DNA of 40,628 bases from JBMYQA01 sp049600855. Lineage in GTDB: Bacteria > Bacteroidota > Bacteroidia > Cytophagales > Flammeovirgaceae. A model generated the notes under the pieces. It ran no database searches and was not told the DNA's origin. It was given only the letters and a program-made list of their open reading frames with translations. The position numbers and the translations under genes are program-made. Location of the stretch: the NCBI GenBank assembly GCA_049600855.1, contig JBMYQA010000016.1, forward strand, positions 1 to 40,628. Reading direction: 5' to 3'. Positions 1 to 8,847 of this stretch are shown here, piece by piece; the first letter of the stretch is position 1, and each line of letters opens with the position of its first letter.

Positions 1-110
1 CACAAGCGCAGGGACCACCACGTGCGCGAACAAAGCTGGCTCTCGCGGCCACTATGAGGTCGCTAACCCTAACCCTAACCCTAAACCTGACCCCAACCCC
101 AAATGGAGGT
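1..110. repeat. GC-rich contig-edge segment with telomere-like CCCTAA repeats
   Basis: The sequence at about 64-84 is three tandem CCCTAA units, followed by degenerate C-rich copies up to about 103. The first 110 bases are visibly richer in G and C than everything after them and contain no recognisable bacterial gene. The open frame of the first gene extends back into this stretch, but that part does not look like protein. The (CCCTAA)n motif is the telomere repeat of vertebrates and many other eukaryotes. A chimeric or contaminated contig end is the simplest reading. A real low-complexity bacterial stretch cannot be excluded. Confidence 0.6.
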
Positions 111-207
111 GGATGCGCAAAGTTTTGCAGACTGGTGGGTTCCGTTCATATTTTATATTGACGAAATTGATACGCCCTGCAGCTGGAACACCATAAGACA
201 ATGGAAA

Positions 208-3200
208 ATGGAGCGATTGTTTTGTTTGTTTCTATTTATTTTCACAGTACCATTTTCGGCTTTCCCACAAGGAGTTACTGGGGCGCTTACTATCAATAAA
301 GGGGCACGATCTACCAATAATCAAGATAAAAAAGTTTTTTTAACCATTGCTGCACGTGGAGCCAAATACATGATGTTAAGCAATAATGGTAGTTTTATTG
401 GTGCAAAGTGGGAACCCTATACAACCAGTAAACCATATTGGAAACTCGCTGGAGAAGATGGGCGAAAAACAGTATATGCCCAATTTAAAGATGCAAGAGG
501 CAATTTATCTGAAGTTGTTTCTGCCCAAATTATCTTAGACCGAATTCCTCCGATAGAACCCAGTATCGTAATCAACTCTGGCAGAAAGTACACCAATCGT
601 AAAGATCGTTTAGTTCGCCTTGAATTGGAAGCAAAAGATGCTTTTCAAATGAGAGTAAGTAATCGAATTGATTTTCTGGGCGCTGGTTGGATACCCTATC
701 GAAAAAAAATCCCAGCATGGCGTTTAACAGCACGAACAGGTTACAAAGAAGTGTTTGTTCAATACCGAGATCGTGCAGGTAATGTTACAGAGGTTCAAAA
801 AGCATCGGTTACCCTAGATTACATTCCACCAACACAATGTAAACTGGAAATTGAAAATGGCGCAATTTATACCAACAGCCGTTTGGTTACTTTACAGCTA
901 AATGCTAAAGGGGCCACTGAAATGATTTTTAAAGGCGGAAATGGCTGGCGTGAATATAAATCGGTTGTTTCTTGGGAATTAACAGAAGGCGATGGTGAAA
1001 AAGAAGTGGCTGCAAAATTTAGAGATGAGGTAGGCAACCAATCTGTTATTGTGCGTGATCGCATTATTTTAGATACCCAAGCCCCACAAAATGGAATGCT
1101 TGTAATTAATGAACAGGATCGTTTTACAAAAGAACCCGACAATCTTCACCTGAAAATCTTTGCAACTGGAGCGAACGAAATGTTGATTGCTAATAATCAG
1201 AATTTTGAAGGGGCGCGTTGGCGGCCTTTTAGCACTGCTGTAACCAGTTGGGAGGTAAGTGAAATAGATGGTGAAAAAAATGTATACATTAAGTTTAGAG
1301 ATAAAGCAGGAAATGAATCAGAAGTGATTTCAGATCAAATTACCTTAGATCGAACAGAACCTACTAATGGAAAAATAGATATAGATGCCCCAGGTATTGT
1401 GTACGATAGTTTGGCGCGTGCAAAGGTGATTAAAAATGAAGCCAAGGTTGTAAATCTTAAAATCTCAGCTGAAGGCGCAGACTATATGATGATTAGCAAC
1501 TCGCACACATTTTATGGAGCTACTTGGTCAAGATATAAAGAAACCTATGAAAATTGGGAGCTTGATGGTGATAATGATGGTACCCGAGCGGTGTTTATTA
1601 AATTTAGAGATAAAGCAGGTAATGTAACCTTAGAGACTTCAGACAAGGTAATTGTTGATACTCAGGCTCCTGTAGATTGTAAAGTTTCACTCAAAAGTGG
1701 TGATCCTTCTTTGCAGAATGCCTATTGTATTGATCCTGAAGGTAAACTAGAATTGCGTTTGTTTGCCAGAGGAGCTTATCAGATGATGATTAGTAATCGT
1801 CCTGACTTTAAAGGCTCAAATTGGGAGGCTTATGCGACAGAACGGGCTTGGCAATTAGAAGGGGAAGATGGGCCCAAAACGGTTTATGTGAAGTACCAAG
1901 ATTTTGTAGGAAATGTTTCGAAGATCGTCTCTGATAGTATTGAGTTAGATCGAGTGGCTCCAACAGATTGCTCCATTGTATTGAATAAAGGGGCTAAGGC
2001 TACCAATAATTATGATAAAGTGGTGCTGACTAAAGTAAAAGCCACTGATGCTGTAAAAATGCAAGTGAGTAATACCGAAGATTTTAGAGGTGCGCGATGG
2101 TTGGGGTATTCAGCACTTAATTTTGATTGGAAACTCGCAGGGAATGATGGGATGAAGGTCGTTTATGTTCGCTTTCAAGATGAAGCTGGCAATATCTCTA
2201 AATCATACATGGATAGTATTGAGTTAGATCGAAAACCTCCAATTGAAGGCTCTGTGTTAATTGATGGCGGAAGCTTGATTACAAACAATACGAATAAAAA
2301 AGTAAACTTAAATATCCATGCAGAAGATGTGATGGAAATGCGCATTAGTAATAATTATTTCTTTGAGGGGGCGGAATGGGAACCATACAGTGAAAACAAA
2401 GATTGGTTATTGGTAGGGCCTGATGGATTGAAAACGGTATTTGTTCAATTTAGAGATGAATTGGGCAACGTCTCACGAATTGCTCAGGATAAGATTGGTA
2501 TTGACCGTAAAGCTCCTGAAGGTGGACAAATTACCATTAATCGTGGGGAACCTTATTGTACAGATATTAATAAAATCGTTTCGCTTCGAATGTCTGTTAG
2601 GGATGCAACAGAGATGATTATTTCCAATGACCCTTATTTTAAAGATGTAAATTGGCAGAAATACGAGCCTTTTATTGAAAAGTGGACCTTAGAAGGAGAT
2701 GATGGTGATAAAAAGGTTTATGCCAAGTTTAAAGACAAAGCTGGAAATGAAACTGAACCTGTATCAGCTAGCGTGAAGCTGGATCGACAAGAACCTGTGG
2801 GAGAGAAAATTGTGATTAATGCTGGTGCAGAATACACCAATAACCTTCAGCAGCGTGTACTATTAGAAATTGAAGCAGAAGGTGCTAAAGATATGATGAT
2901 TGCCCACGATAAGTTTTTTAGATCACCAGCACGTTGGGAACCTTACAAGGTGCAACGTGATTGGACATTGCGTGGTAAAGATGGGATCAAACAGGTGTGG
3001 GTAAAATTCCGAGATGAGGCAGGAAATGAATCTACTCCAGCAAAAGATGATATTCGATTAGATACAGAACCGCCAAAACCTAGAAGTTTTACGATTAATA
3101 GCAAACAGAACAGTACGGATAATCGGGTAGTGACCCTAAATATCAAAGCCTTACAAGCACATCAGATGATGATTTCTGATAACGGTCGTTTTACAGATGC

Positions 3201-3345
3201 CACTTGGGAAGCTTATGCTGAATCTAAAACTTGGACCTTATCAGGAGAACCAGGTTTAAAGCGACTCTTTATCAAATTTAAAGATGATGCAGAAAATGTT
3301 TCCAGCCATATTTTTGCCGATATTGTATTGGTGGGAGCAGAATAA
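208..3345 (+). CDS. Secreted protein of eleven tandem Ig-like repeats
   Basis: Encodes about 1045 residues. The start at 208 was chosen because it gives a clean signal peptide (MERLFCLFLFIFTVPFSAF, cleavage near FPQ-G); the frame opens earlier, at 103, but that section runs into the odd contig edge. The rest is eleven units of about 85-100 residues. Each has the pattern [V/I]-x-IN-x-G, then MMISN, a WEPY-like aromatic step, W-x-L-x-G-x-DG-x-K, V[Y/F]VKFRDKAGN and a final LDR-x-[PA]P linker. This pattern is common in bacterial and archaeal surface proteins and is usually assigned an Ig-like beta-sandwich fold. There is no T9SS sorting domain, lipobox or membrane anchor, so the protein is probably periplasmic or released. 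Role unknown; adhesion or scaffolding is an inference. A strong terminator follows. Confidence 0.85.
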   Translation: MERLFCLFLFIFTVPFSAFPQGVTGALTINKGARSTNNQDKKVFLTIAARGAKYMMLSNNGSFIGAKWEPYTTSKPYWKLAGEDGRKTVYAQFKDARGNLSEVVSAQIILDRIPPIEPSIVINSGRKYTNRKDRLVRLELEAKDAFQMRVSNRIDFLGAGWIPYRKKIPAWRLTARTGYKEVFVQYRDRAGNVTEVQKASVTLDYIPPTQCKLEIENGAIYTNSRLVTLQLNAKGATEMIFKGGNGWREYKSVVSWELTEGDGEKEVAAKFRDEVGNQSVIVRDRIILDTQAPQNGMLVINEQDRFTKEPDNLHLKIFATGANEMLIANNQNFEGARWRPFSTAVTSWEVSEIDGEKNVYIKFRDKAGNESEVISDQITLDRTEPTNGKIDIDAPGIVYDSLARAKVIKNEAKVVNLKISAEGADYMMISNSHTFYGATWSRYKETYENWELDGDNDGTRAVFIKFRDKAGNVTLETSDKVIVDTQAPVDCKVSLKSGDPSLQNAYCIDPEGKLELRLFARGAYQMMISNRPDFKGSNWEAYATERAWQLEGEDGPKTVYVKYQDFVGNVSKIVSDSIELDRVAPTDCSIVLNKGAKATNNYDKVVLTKVKATDAVKMQVSNTEDFRGARWLGYSALNFDWKLAGNDGMKVVYVRFQDEAGNISKSYMDSIELDRKPPIEGSVLIDGGSLITNNTNKKVNLNIHAEDVMEMRISNNYFFEGAEWEPYSENKDWLLVGPDGLKTVFVQFRDELGNVSRIAQDKIGIDRKAPEGGQITINRGEPYCTDINKIVSLRMSVRDATEMIISNDPYFKDVNWQKYEPFIEKWTLEGDDGDKKVYAKFKDKAGNETEPVSASVKLDRQEPVGEKIVINAGAEYTNNLQQRVLLEIEAEGAKDMMIAHDKFFRSPARWEPYKVQRDWTLRGKDGIKQVWVKFRDEAGNESTPAKDDIRLDTEPPKPRSFTINSKQNSTDNRVVTLNIKALQAHQMMISDNGRFTDATWEAYAESKTWTLSGEPGLKRLFIKFKDDAENVSSHIFADIVLVGAE

Positions 3346-3369
3346 CCAAGGCAACGATCTCATTAATGG

Positions 3370-3400
3370 AAGCCTCTTTTAAACAAAAGAGGCTTTTTTA
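3370..3400 (+). terminator. Rho-independent terminator after the Ig-repeat gene
   Basis: An uninterrupted inverted repeat (AGCCTCTTTT, loop of about 4, AAAAGAGGCT) is followed directly by a T run, 25 bases after the stop codon. Confidence 0.9.
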
Positions 3401-3455
3401 TAACCTGTACCTCTCCTTTCATGGAGTTTACCTTCATTCATTGTCTGGTCTTGTC

Positions 3456-3463
3456 TATATTTG
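3456..3463 (+). promoter_or_regulatory. Candidate Bacteroidota -7 element (TATATTTG)
   Basis: Matches the TANNTTTG -7 consensus of the Bacteroidota primary sigma factor and lies between the upstream terminator and the DUF4178 gene, leaving a leader of about 85 nt. No well-spaced -33 TTG is present, so this rests on the -7 match and position. Confidence 0.45.
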
Positions 3464-3555
3464 CAGTGGAGTGATTCGTTCTGATTTCATTTATGATGAA
3501 CGCATCGCTTCGTACGCACAAATTTCCAATCCAAACCTGAATATAGTTTCATATC

Positions 3556-4098
3556 ATGGCATTTAACTTTTTCAAGAACAAAAAGAAAAAAGAAGAACCT
3601 GCTTACGATCCTACGGATATTAAAGTAACAGACATTAGAAAAGGGTTCATTTTTGATTACAATGGAAAAACGTGGGAAGTAGAGGAAGAATACGAATACG
3701 ATTGGGGGAATAACGATTTTACTTACGAGTTTAAAGTGGTTGCGCCTGATGAAACGAGCTTTCTTTACATAGAACAAGATGATGAGTTGGAATGCATCAT
3801 GTCTAAAAAAATCGCTTTTGGTCGATTAGGAGAAAAAGTTGAATCAAAAATCAAAAAGAAAGGAAAGCCGCCTAAGGAAATTGAATATGAAGATACGACC
3901 TTTTATCGTGATGAAGAAAGTAAGGGGTACTTCAGAAACCTTGATAGTACAAACTGGTCTGAAATGATTTCTTGGACGTATTATGATGAGTCTGAAAGAC
4001 TCGTATTAACTATTGAGCAGTGGGATGACGATAAATTTGACGCTGCTGTAGGCATCGTTGTAAATGAATATGCTTTTAGTAATATTCTGCCAGTTTGA
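3556..4098 (+). CDS. DUF4178 domain protein
   Basis: A 180-residue soluble, acidic protein with a Lys-rich N-terminus (FFKNKKKKEEP) and no signal peptide. The core around residues 23-100 (VTDIRKGFIFDYNGKTWEV, then EYEYDWGN and FLYIEQDDELEC) fits DUF4178, a beta-rich domain. DUF4178 genes are often found next to aminopropyltransferase, DUF350 and PspA-type genes, which suggests a polyamine- or envelope-linked system. The two genes downstream, a lipoprotein and a membrane-anchored spermidine-synthase homologue, match that context. Molecular function is not known. A DUF350 gene, often part of such clusters, is absent here. Confidence 0.8.
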   Translation: MAFNFFKNKKKKEEPAYDPTDIKVTDIRKGFIFDYNGKTWEVEEEYEYDWGNNDFTYEFKVVAPDETSFLYIEQDDELECIMSKKIAFGRLGEKVESKIKKKGKPPKEIEYEDTTFYRDEESKGYFRNLDSTNWSEMISWTYYDESERLVLTIEQWDDDKFDAAVGIVVNEYAFSNILPV

Positions 4099-4220
4099 CA
4101 CATTTCATAACACGGAACGAAATTCGATAGTTATGATAGTAATACCTGTTAATATTACCTTTTAGGCCTTGGGAGCGAATTACTGCTCAAAGCCACATTT
4201 ATTTATCAAGAAATAAAACT

Positions 4221-4976
4221 ATGATACGTAACACTTTTTTATTTTTATTGACCGCATGTATGTTATTTGCTTGTGGCTCTTCAAAGGAATATGTTCAATC
4301 TCCTGTAGATAAAATGATTAAGGAGATGGATAAGGAAAAGGATTTTACCATTATTCTGTATGATATGGATACAGAAGGATCGTGGTCTCCTACTTATAAG
4401 CATCGTTATAAAGTCATCACGAATAAGCAAGTAAATGACTCTACCAGCGAGCCTCAATCGAGGTTAACAGAGTGGCAAGAGGTAGATGAAAACTTCTTCG
4501 ATATTCATGTAAATGATATGGGAATGGAAATTGCTTCGAAGTCGGATGGTAAAGTGAGTAAACAAACAGCACCTCCAGGATACTCAAACTATGTAGGAAA
4601 CTCACAATACGGTCAGTGGAAAACGGATAATAGTGGAAACTCATTTTGGGCATTTTATGGTCAATATGCATTTATGAGTAATATGATAGGCTTATTTGCC
4701 GGACCAGTATATCAGCGAGGCTACATGGATTACCGTTCCAATTACAGAGGGTCTCGACCTTATTACGGTACGTCTACTTCAAGATATGGAACTTTCTCAG
4801 CGGCTTCCAGAAAGGCAAACCCTGGCTTCCATCAAAAAGTAGCCAACAATTCCTCTTTCAAGAGCCGAGTGAATAGCAGTGTATCCAGAAGCTCTTCTGC
4901 AAAAACAACACGTGCAGGATCTCGTTACAGTTCAAGTTCTTCCCGTTCAAGATCATCTTCTGGCTTCGGAAAGTAA
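4221..4976 (+). CDS. Lipoprotein with Ser/Arg-rich tail, YgiB/YjfM-like in layout
   Basis: 251 residues. The N-terminus is a lipoprotein signal with lipobox LFAC and acylated Cys18. A middle section of about 120 residues has no domain I recognise. It is followed by an aromatic/glycine stretch (NSFWAFYGQYAFMSNMIGLF) and a low-complexity Ser/Arg tail ending SSSGFGK. This layout (lipobox, SFW-aromatic segment, Tyr/Gly/Arg-rich tail) recalls E. coli YgiB and YjfM (DUF1190), which sit beside glutathionylspermidine-synthase-like genes; homology is not shown. It lies between DUF4178 and the aminopropyltransferase. A strong terminator follows, so the next gene may have its own promoter. Probably an envelope-anchored partner of the polyamine cluster. 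Confidence 0.75.
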   Translation: MIRNTFLFLLTACMLFACGSSKEYVQSPVDKMIKEMDKEKDFTIILYDMDTEGSWSPTYKHRYKVITNKQVNDSTSEPQSRLTEWQEVDENFFDIHVNDMGMEIASKSDGKVSKQTAPPGYSNYVGNSQYGQWKTDNSGNSFWAFYGQYAFMSNMIGLFAGPVYQRGYMDYRSNYRGSRPYYGTSTSRYGTFSAASRKANPGFHQKVANNSSFKSRVNSSVSRSSSAKTTRAGSRYSSSSSRSRSSSGFGK

Positions 4977-5001
4977 TTGTTCGTTAAAAATATTCACGAT
5001 C

Positions 5002-5029
5002 AGCCTCCTGTATTGGAGGCTATTTTTTT
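5002..5029 (+). terminator. Rho-independent terminator after the lipoprotein gene
   Basis: Perfect 7-bp stem AGCCTCC/GGAGGCT, 6-nt loop, then A and a run of seven T. It splits the polyamine-cluster genes into separate transcripts or allows partial read-through. Confidence 0.9.
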
Positions 5030-5086
5030 GATGTATATTCCTGAGCTTGTAGGATTAAGCATCAATAAAAATTATATCATACAATC

Positions 5087-6667
5087 ATGTTATCAAAGTC
5101 TAATATTTTAAAGATTTCTCTTTTTGCCACAGGCTTATCAGGCATTGTGGCAGAATATCTACTATCAACATTAGCCACTTATTTTTTAGGAAACTCTGTA
5201 TTTCAATGGACGATGATTCTTTCCATCATGCTCTTTTCCATGGGATTGGGCAGTCGCTTGAGTCAATACATCGAACGAAATATCTTAGAAAAGTTCATCA
5301 TCATCGAATTTGTATTATCCATACTCGTGGCATTCTGTTCATTAATTGCCTATTCTGCAAAAGCATATGCCAGTTTTAACGATACACTTTCCATCTTTCC
5401 ACTACCCTTTGATGGTGTCATCATCTACACCTTAAGTATTGCCATTGGTTTGTTAATTGGCCTAGAAATTCCGATGGTCACGCGCTTGAATCAGGAGTTT
5501 GAGGAGTTAAAAGTAAATATCGCCAATGTGATGGAAAAGGATTACTATGGCGGTTTGGTAGGAGGTATTTTCTTCGCCTTTATTGGTTTGCCGATCTTTG
5601 GCCTTACGTATACTCCATTCATCTTAGGAAGTATCAACTTTGTGGTCGCGATATTTCTAATTTATATTTTGAAGAAAAATATTACGCCTAGTTACAAAAG
5701 GTGGTTTATACCCATTGCGGGGATGATTTTCGTATTGATTGTGTCAGGAACCGCTTTTGCTCAACGCATCATTAATTATGGCGAACAAAAAAACTATAAA
5801 GATCGCGTCATTTATCAAGAACAAACGCCTTATCAGCGTATCGTATTAACCGAATGGAAAGAAAACTATTGGTTTTACCTCAATGGAAATTTACAACTCA
5901 GTAGTTACGATGAATGGATGTACCACGAACCATTAGTACATCCCGCACTTAAATTGGCTCAGCACCCACAGCGCGTATTGGTATTAGGTGGAGGAGATGG
6001 ATGTGCCGTGCGGGAAATTCTCAAACATCCTTCTGTAGAATCCATTACCTTAGTAGACTTGGATTCCGCTGTAACTAACTTAGCCAAAAAACATCCCGCT
6101 TTTCTGAAAATGAATGAAGGAGCCTTAGAAAGTGAGAAATTAACCATCATCAATGCCGATGCCTTTAATTATTTGGAAAATAGCAATGAGTTTTTCGATG
6201 CCATGATTATCGACTTTCCTGACCCTAAAAGTATACAGTTGGGGCGACTGTACTCGCTAGAGTTTTACCGCATGTGTTACGATCATTTACGACCAAATGG
6301 GGTGATCATCGCACAAGCGGGTAGTCCTTATTACGCCACTCGAGCATTCAAATGCATTGAGAAAACGATGGGAGCAGCAGGTTTTAATACCATTCCTTTA
6401 CACAATCAAATCTTATCACTTGGCGAATGGGGGTGGATTATGGGTGCGAAATCAGTGCCTAAGGAGCAACTTAAGCCCATTTTGCGAGGAATGAAGTACG
6501 ACAATATTCCTACAAAATGGTTAACTAATGAAGGCATGCAACTCATTACCTCTTTTGGTAAAGACATCGTTCCCATGGATACATCCCTCATTCGAGTCAA
6601 TAGAATAAATGATCCCGTATTGCCAGAATATTACCGCAAAGGGAATTGGGACTTTTTTAATTATTAA
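5087..6667 (+). CDS. speE: Membrane-anchored polyamine aminopropyltransferase (spermidine synthase family)
   Basis: 526 residues. The first ~225 form a hydrophobic region with about six or seven membrane segments. From about 245 onward is a spermidine-synthase Rossmann domain: QTPYQRIVLTE, LNGNLQLSSYDEWMYHE (substrate gate and YHE), VLVLGGGDG at 297-305 (decarboxylated-AdoMet binding), LVDLD at 322-326, and IDFPDP near 375-380 with the expected catalytic Asp. These enzymes transfer aminopropyl from decarboxylated S-adenosylmethionine to a diamine. Membrane-fused versions are common beside DUF4178/DUF350 genes. The substrate cannot be read from sequence and may not be putrescine. The usual Asp in LDG is Asn here (LNG). 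Confidence 0.88.
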   Translation: MLSKSNILKISLFATGLSGIVAEYLLSTLATYFLGNSVFQWTMILSIMLFSMGLGSRLSQYIERNILEKFIIIEFVLSILVAFCSLIAYSAKAYASFNDTLSIFPLPFDGVIIYTLSIAIGLLIGLEIPMVTRLNQEFEELKVNIANVMEKDYYGGLVGGIFFAFIGLPIFGLTYTPFILGSINFVVAIFLIYILKKNITPSYKRWFIPIAGMIFVLIVSGTAFAQRIINYGEQKNYKDRVIYQEQTPYQRIVLTEWKENYWFYLNGNLQLSSYDEWMYHEPLVHPALKLAQHPQRVLVLGGGDGCAVREILKHPSVESITLVDLDSAVTNLAKKHPAFLKMNEGALESEKLTIINADAFNYLENSNEFFDAMIIDFPDPKSIQLGRLYSLEFYRMCYDHLRPNGVIIAQAGSPYYATRAFKCIEKTMGAAGFNTIPLHNQILSLGEWGWIMGAKSVPKEQLKPILRGMKYDNIPTKWLTNEGMQLITSFGKDIVPMDTSLIRVNRINDPVLPEYYRKGNWDFFNY

Positions 6668-6680
6668 GCCTTGCAAGCGC

Positions 6681-6688
6681 TAACTTTG
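6681..6688 (+). promoter_or_regulatory. -7 promoter element (TAACTTTG) for hemJ
   Basis: A TANNTTTG match 28 bases before the hemJ ATG and 14 bases after the previous stop. It implies a short leader and a transcript separate from the aminopropyltransferase gene. No clear -33 TTG at standard spacing. Confidence 0.5.
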
Positions 6689-6716
6689 ATAAAGTTTATT
6701 CGAAATTCAACGCATT

Positions 6717-7283
6717 ATGATCTTGACAGCTATTCCTTGGTATTTAATCGCAAAATCAGTTCACATCATTGGCATTGTGAGTTGGTTTGCGGGCTTATTT
6801 TATTGGGTAAGAATCTTCATTTATCATGTAGAAGCTGAAGAACGGCCAGAGGAAGAAAAAAGTGTGTTACAAGCGCAGTTTGCCTTAATGGAGAAACGAG
6901 TATATAAAATCATTACGAATCCCGCAATGGTAATTACCCTCATTGCGGGGGTAGGCATGTTGTACCTTCGGCCTGGCTTATTGCAGTTGGGCTGGATGCA
7001 TGTAAAGCTTACCTTGGTGGTGCTGCTCATTGGCTATCAACATTTTTGCGTGAGTATTATGAAGAAGCTGGAAAAGGGAACTAATAAATTAACAGGCGGA
7101 CAATTGCGTGGAATTAATGAAATTGCCACCTTATTTTTAGTAGCCATTGTGGTACTTGCCGTGATGAAGAGTTTAGCCAATTTTGCCTATGTTTTTATTG
7201 CCTTAGTCATTTTGGGCGTACTCATGTTTTTAGGGATAAAAGCATATAAAAAAGTGCGATTGAAAGAAGAAGGGAAGGCTTGA
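6717..7283 (+). CDS. hemJ: HemJ-type protoporphyrinogen IX oxidase
   Basis: 188 residues, all helical membrane protein with about five segments. The N-terminus has KSVHIIGIVSWFAGLFYWVR, carrying the conserved His of the HemJ (UPF0093) family, and later MHVKLTLVVLLIGYQHF. HemJ oxidises protoporphyrinogen IX to protoporphyrin IX late in haem synthesis in bacteria lacking HemG or HemY. Length matches the family, slightly long because of an added C-terminal hydrophobic segment (about 155-178). It follows the polyamine gene by 49 bases and has its own candidate promoter, so the link between the two is probably only positional. Confidence 0.88.
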   Translation: MILTAIPWYLIAKSVHIIGIVSWFAGLFYWVRIFIYHVEAEERPEEEKSVLQAQFALMEKRVYKIITNPAMVITLIAGVGMLYLRPGLLQLGWMHVKLTLVVLLIGYQHFCVSIMKKLEKGTNKLTGGQLRGINEIATLFLVAIVVLAVMKSLANFAYVFIALVILGVLMFLGIKAYKKVRLKEEGKA

Positions 7284-7377
7284 CATTAAAATACTGAACG
7301 GGAGAACACGCTCTTCAAGAAAATAACGTTTTGAGAAGTATGCGCACGAAGCAGAACGAAATCCAAATGACTTCTTG

Positions 7378-8847
7378 ATGAAATCGTTTCTGAATCATTT
7401 ATCGGAAGGAAAGGCATCCACCGCAATATTGTGTTTCGCAACGGTGGTTTGCCTATCCTTTTTCTTTTTTTTTGCTGCAACTCAAAGTCCCTCCTTTTAT
7501 CCCTATTTTAATGATGAATTCTTGTACTTTCTTGATGCTAAAGCATTTGCTTTTGATCATCGACTAATGAGTACGGTGTTGATTGATGATCGAGAAAGTT
7601 GGATTGGTCCGTTTGGGGCACATGGCTTCAGTTATATGTTTATTTATGGAACTTGGATGAGCTTTTTCCCTAACTTACCCATTTATATCTTTCACCTGTT
7701 TTTAGTGATTTTTGCGGCAATTCTGATTGCTTGTGGAAAATTAACGAGGCGCAAGAAATGGTTAGCCATACTGTTGATTACCACTCATCCCATCTTCGCC
7801 TACTTTACATTTAGCTATATGGTGGAAACCATTCAAGGCGTGTTTGCGGTAATGGCTACGCTGCTTTTGATTCAAGTATACACCACAACGGCTAAATTCA
7901 AATGGAGCCTTTGGGGATATATTCTGATCGTATTAGCGTTGAGCCTCATTCGTGCAACATGGGTGTTTTGGTTGATTGGCTTATTGCCTTTGGCAACATC
8001 GAAACGGCAATTGGTAGGAGCGAGTTTATTACTGTTGAGTAGTGTGGGAATAAGCTTTTACGCATTTAAACTCACCCATGCCCCTTTTGAAACGGGATTT
8101 ATTCCCGCTTTATTCAAACTCTTCACGCAGGGCGATTGGTTGGAAGCGATCCGTTATTTTTTTAGCCATTTAGGAAAAAATCTGTACCAATATTTCCGCT
8201 ACATCTACACCCCTTACTACTTCATCATGAAATACCTGATCGTATTTGGCGGGATTTGGTTGATTTGGCAAGGAAAACGGAAACGAGATCAAGTATTAGT
8301 TGCAGGAGGGCTTATTGCATTTACCAATTGGTTGGTGGTGATGGTATGGTATGATGCGTTTGAATGGAGAGATATTCGGGTATTAGCGAGCGTGTATGGC
8401 TTAGGGATGCTTTTACTGGTATTTCGTCAGCAATTCCGTGTGGCCTACCTGTGTTTGGTGTTACACCTTGGCTTCATGCCTTTTCTTTGGCAAGATAGCT
8501 ACAGCCAACACTTGGAAAGAGCAGATTTAGTCGCGCAGTTTTCAACAGATGAACAATTAAAGTCAGCCATTGCCGAACTGCAACAACAAATCACGCAAGA
8601 CGAAAGTCATATCTATATCAGCGATGAATTTTTTAAGCCTGGGAATATTTTACCTACTCATTTACCTGTAGTAGGAAACGCCGCACAACGCTTGGTCTAT
8701 TCCATTCAGTTTGATGAAGCGTTTATTGAAAACAGGCGAGGAAACTATTTTTTGATACTTCCTGAAATGAGGTGTAGTGCAGGGCATATCGTCATGAAAA
8801 ATGAATATTTTCAACTCATACGCTTGGCTCCTTTACCTAAGGAATAA
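7378..8847 (+). CDS. Polytopic membrane protein, GT-C glycosyltransferase-like
   Basis: About 489 residues with roughly ten membrane segments spread over the first 350, then a soluble C-terminal section (about 380-489). An ATG at 7378 directly follows an in-frame TTG at 7375; ATG is preferred. In the first extracytoplasmic loop the motif YFNDEFLYFLDAKAF resembles the acidic catalytic loop of GT-C (ArnT/PMT, GT39-like) glycosyltransferases that use lipid-linked sugars. The rest is too divergent for a firm family. Its last 11 bases overlap the 3-prime end of the SGNH gene on the other strand. If the GT-C reading holds, it would add a sugar to an envelope lipid, glycan or protein. Confidence 0.6.
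   Translation: MKSFLNHLSEGKASTAILCFATVVCLSFFFFFAATQSPSFYPYFNDEFLYFLDAKAFAFDHRLMSTVLIDDRESWIGPFGAHGFSYMFIYGTWMSFFPNLPIYIFHLFLVIFAAILIACGKLTRRKKWLAILLITTHPIFAYFTFSYMVETIQGVFAVMATLLLIQVYTTTAKFKWSLWGYILIVLALSLIRATWVFWLIGLLPLATSKRQLVGASLLLLSSVGISFYAFKLTHAPFETGFIPALFKLFTQGDWLEAIRYFFSHLGKNLYQYFRYIYTPYYFIMKYLIVFGGIWLIWQGKRKRDQVLVAGGLIAFTNWLVVMVWYDAFEWRDIRVLASVYGLGMLLLVFRQQFRVAYLCLVLHLGFMPFLWQDSYSQHLERADLVAQFSTDEQLKSAIAELQQQITQDESHIYISDEFFKPGNILPTHLPVVGNAAQRLVYSIQFDEAFIENRRGNYFLILPEMRCSAGHIVMKNEYFQLIRLAPLPKE

Noticed and set aside
103..207. N-terminal extension of the Ig-repeat protein
   Set aside because: It places 35 residues before an ideal signal peptide and starts in the foreign-looking contig edge.
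3366..3566. Short plus-strand frame upstream of the DUF4178 gene
   Set aside because: It begins inside a terminator hairpin, crosses the candidate promoter and shows no protein features.
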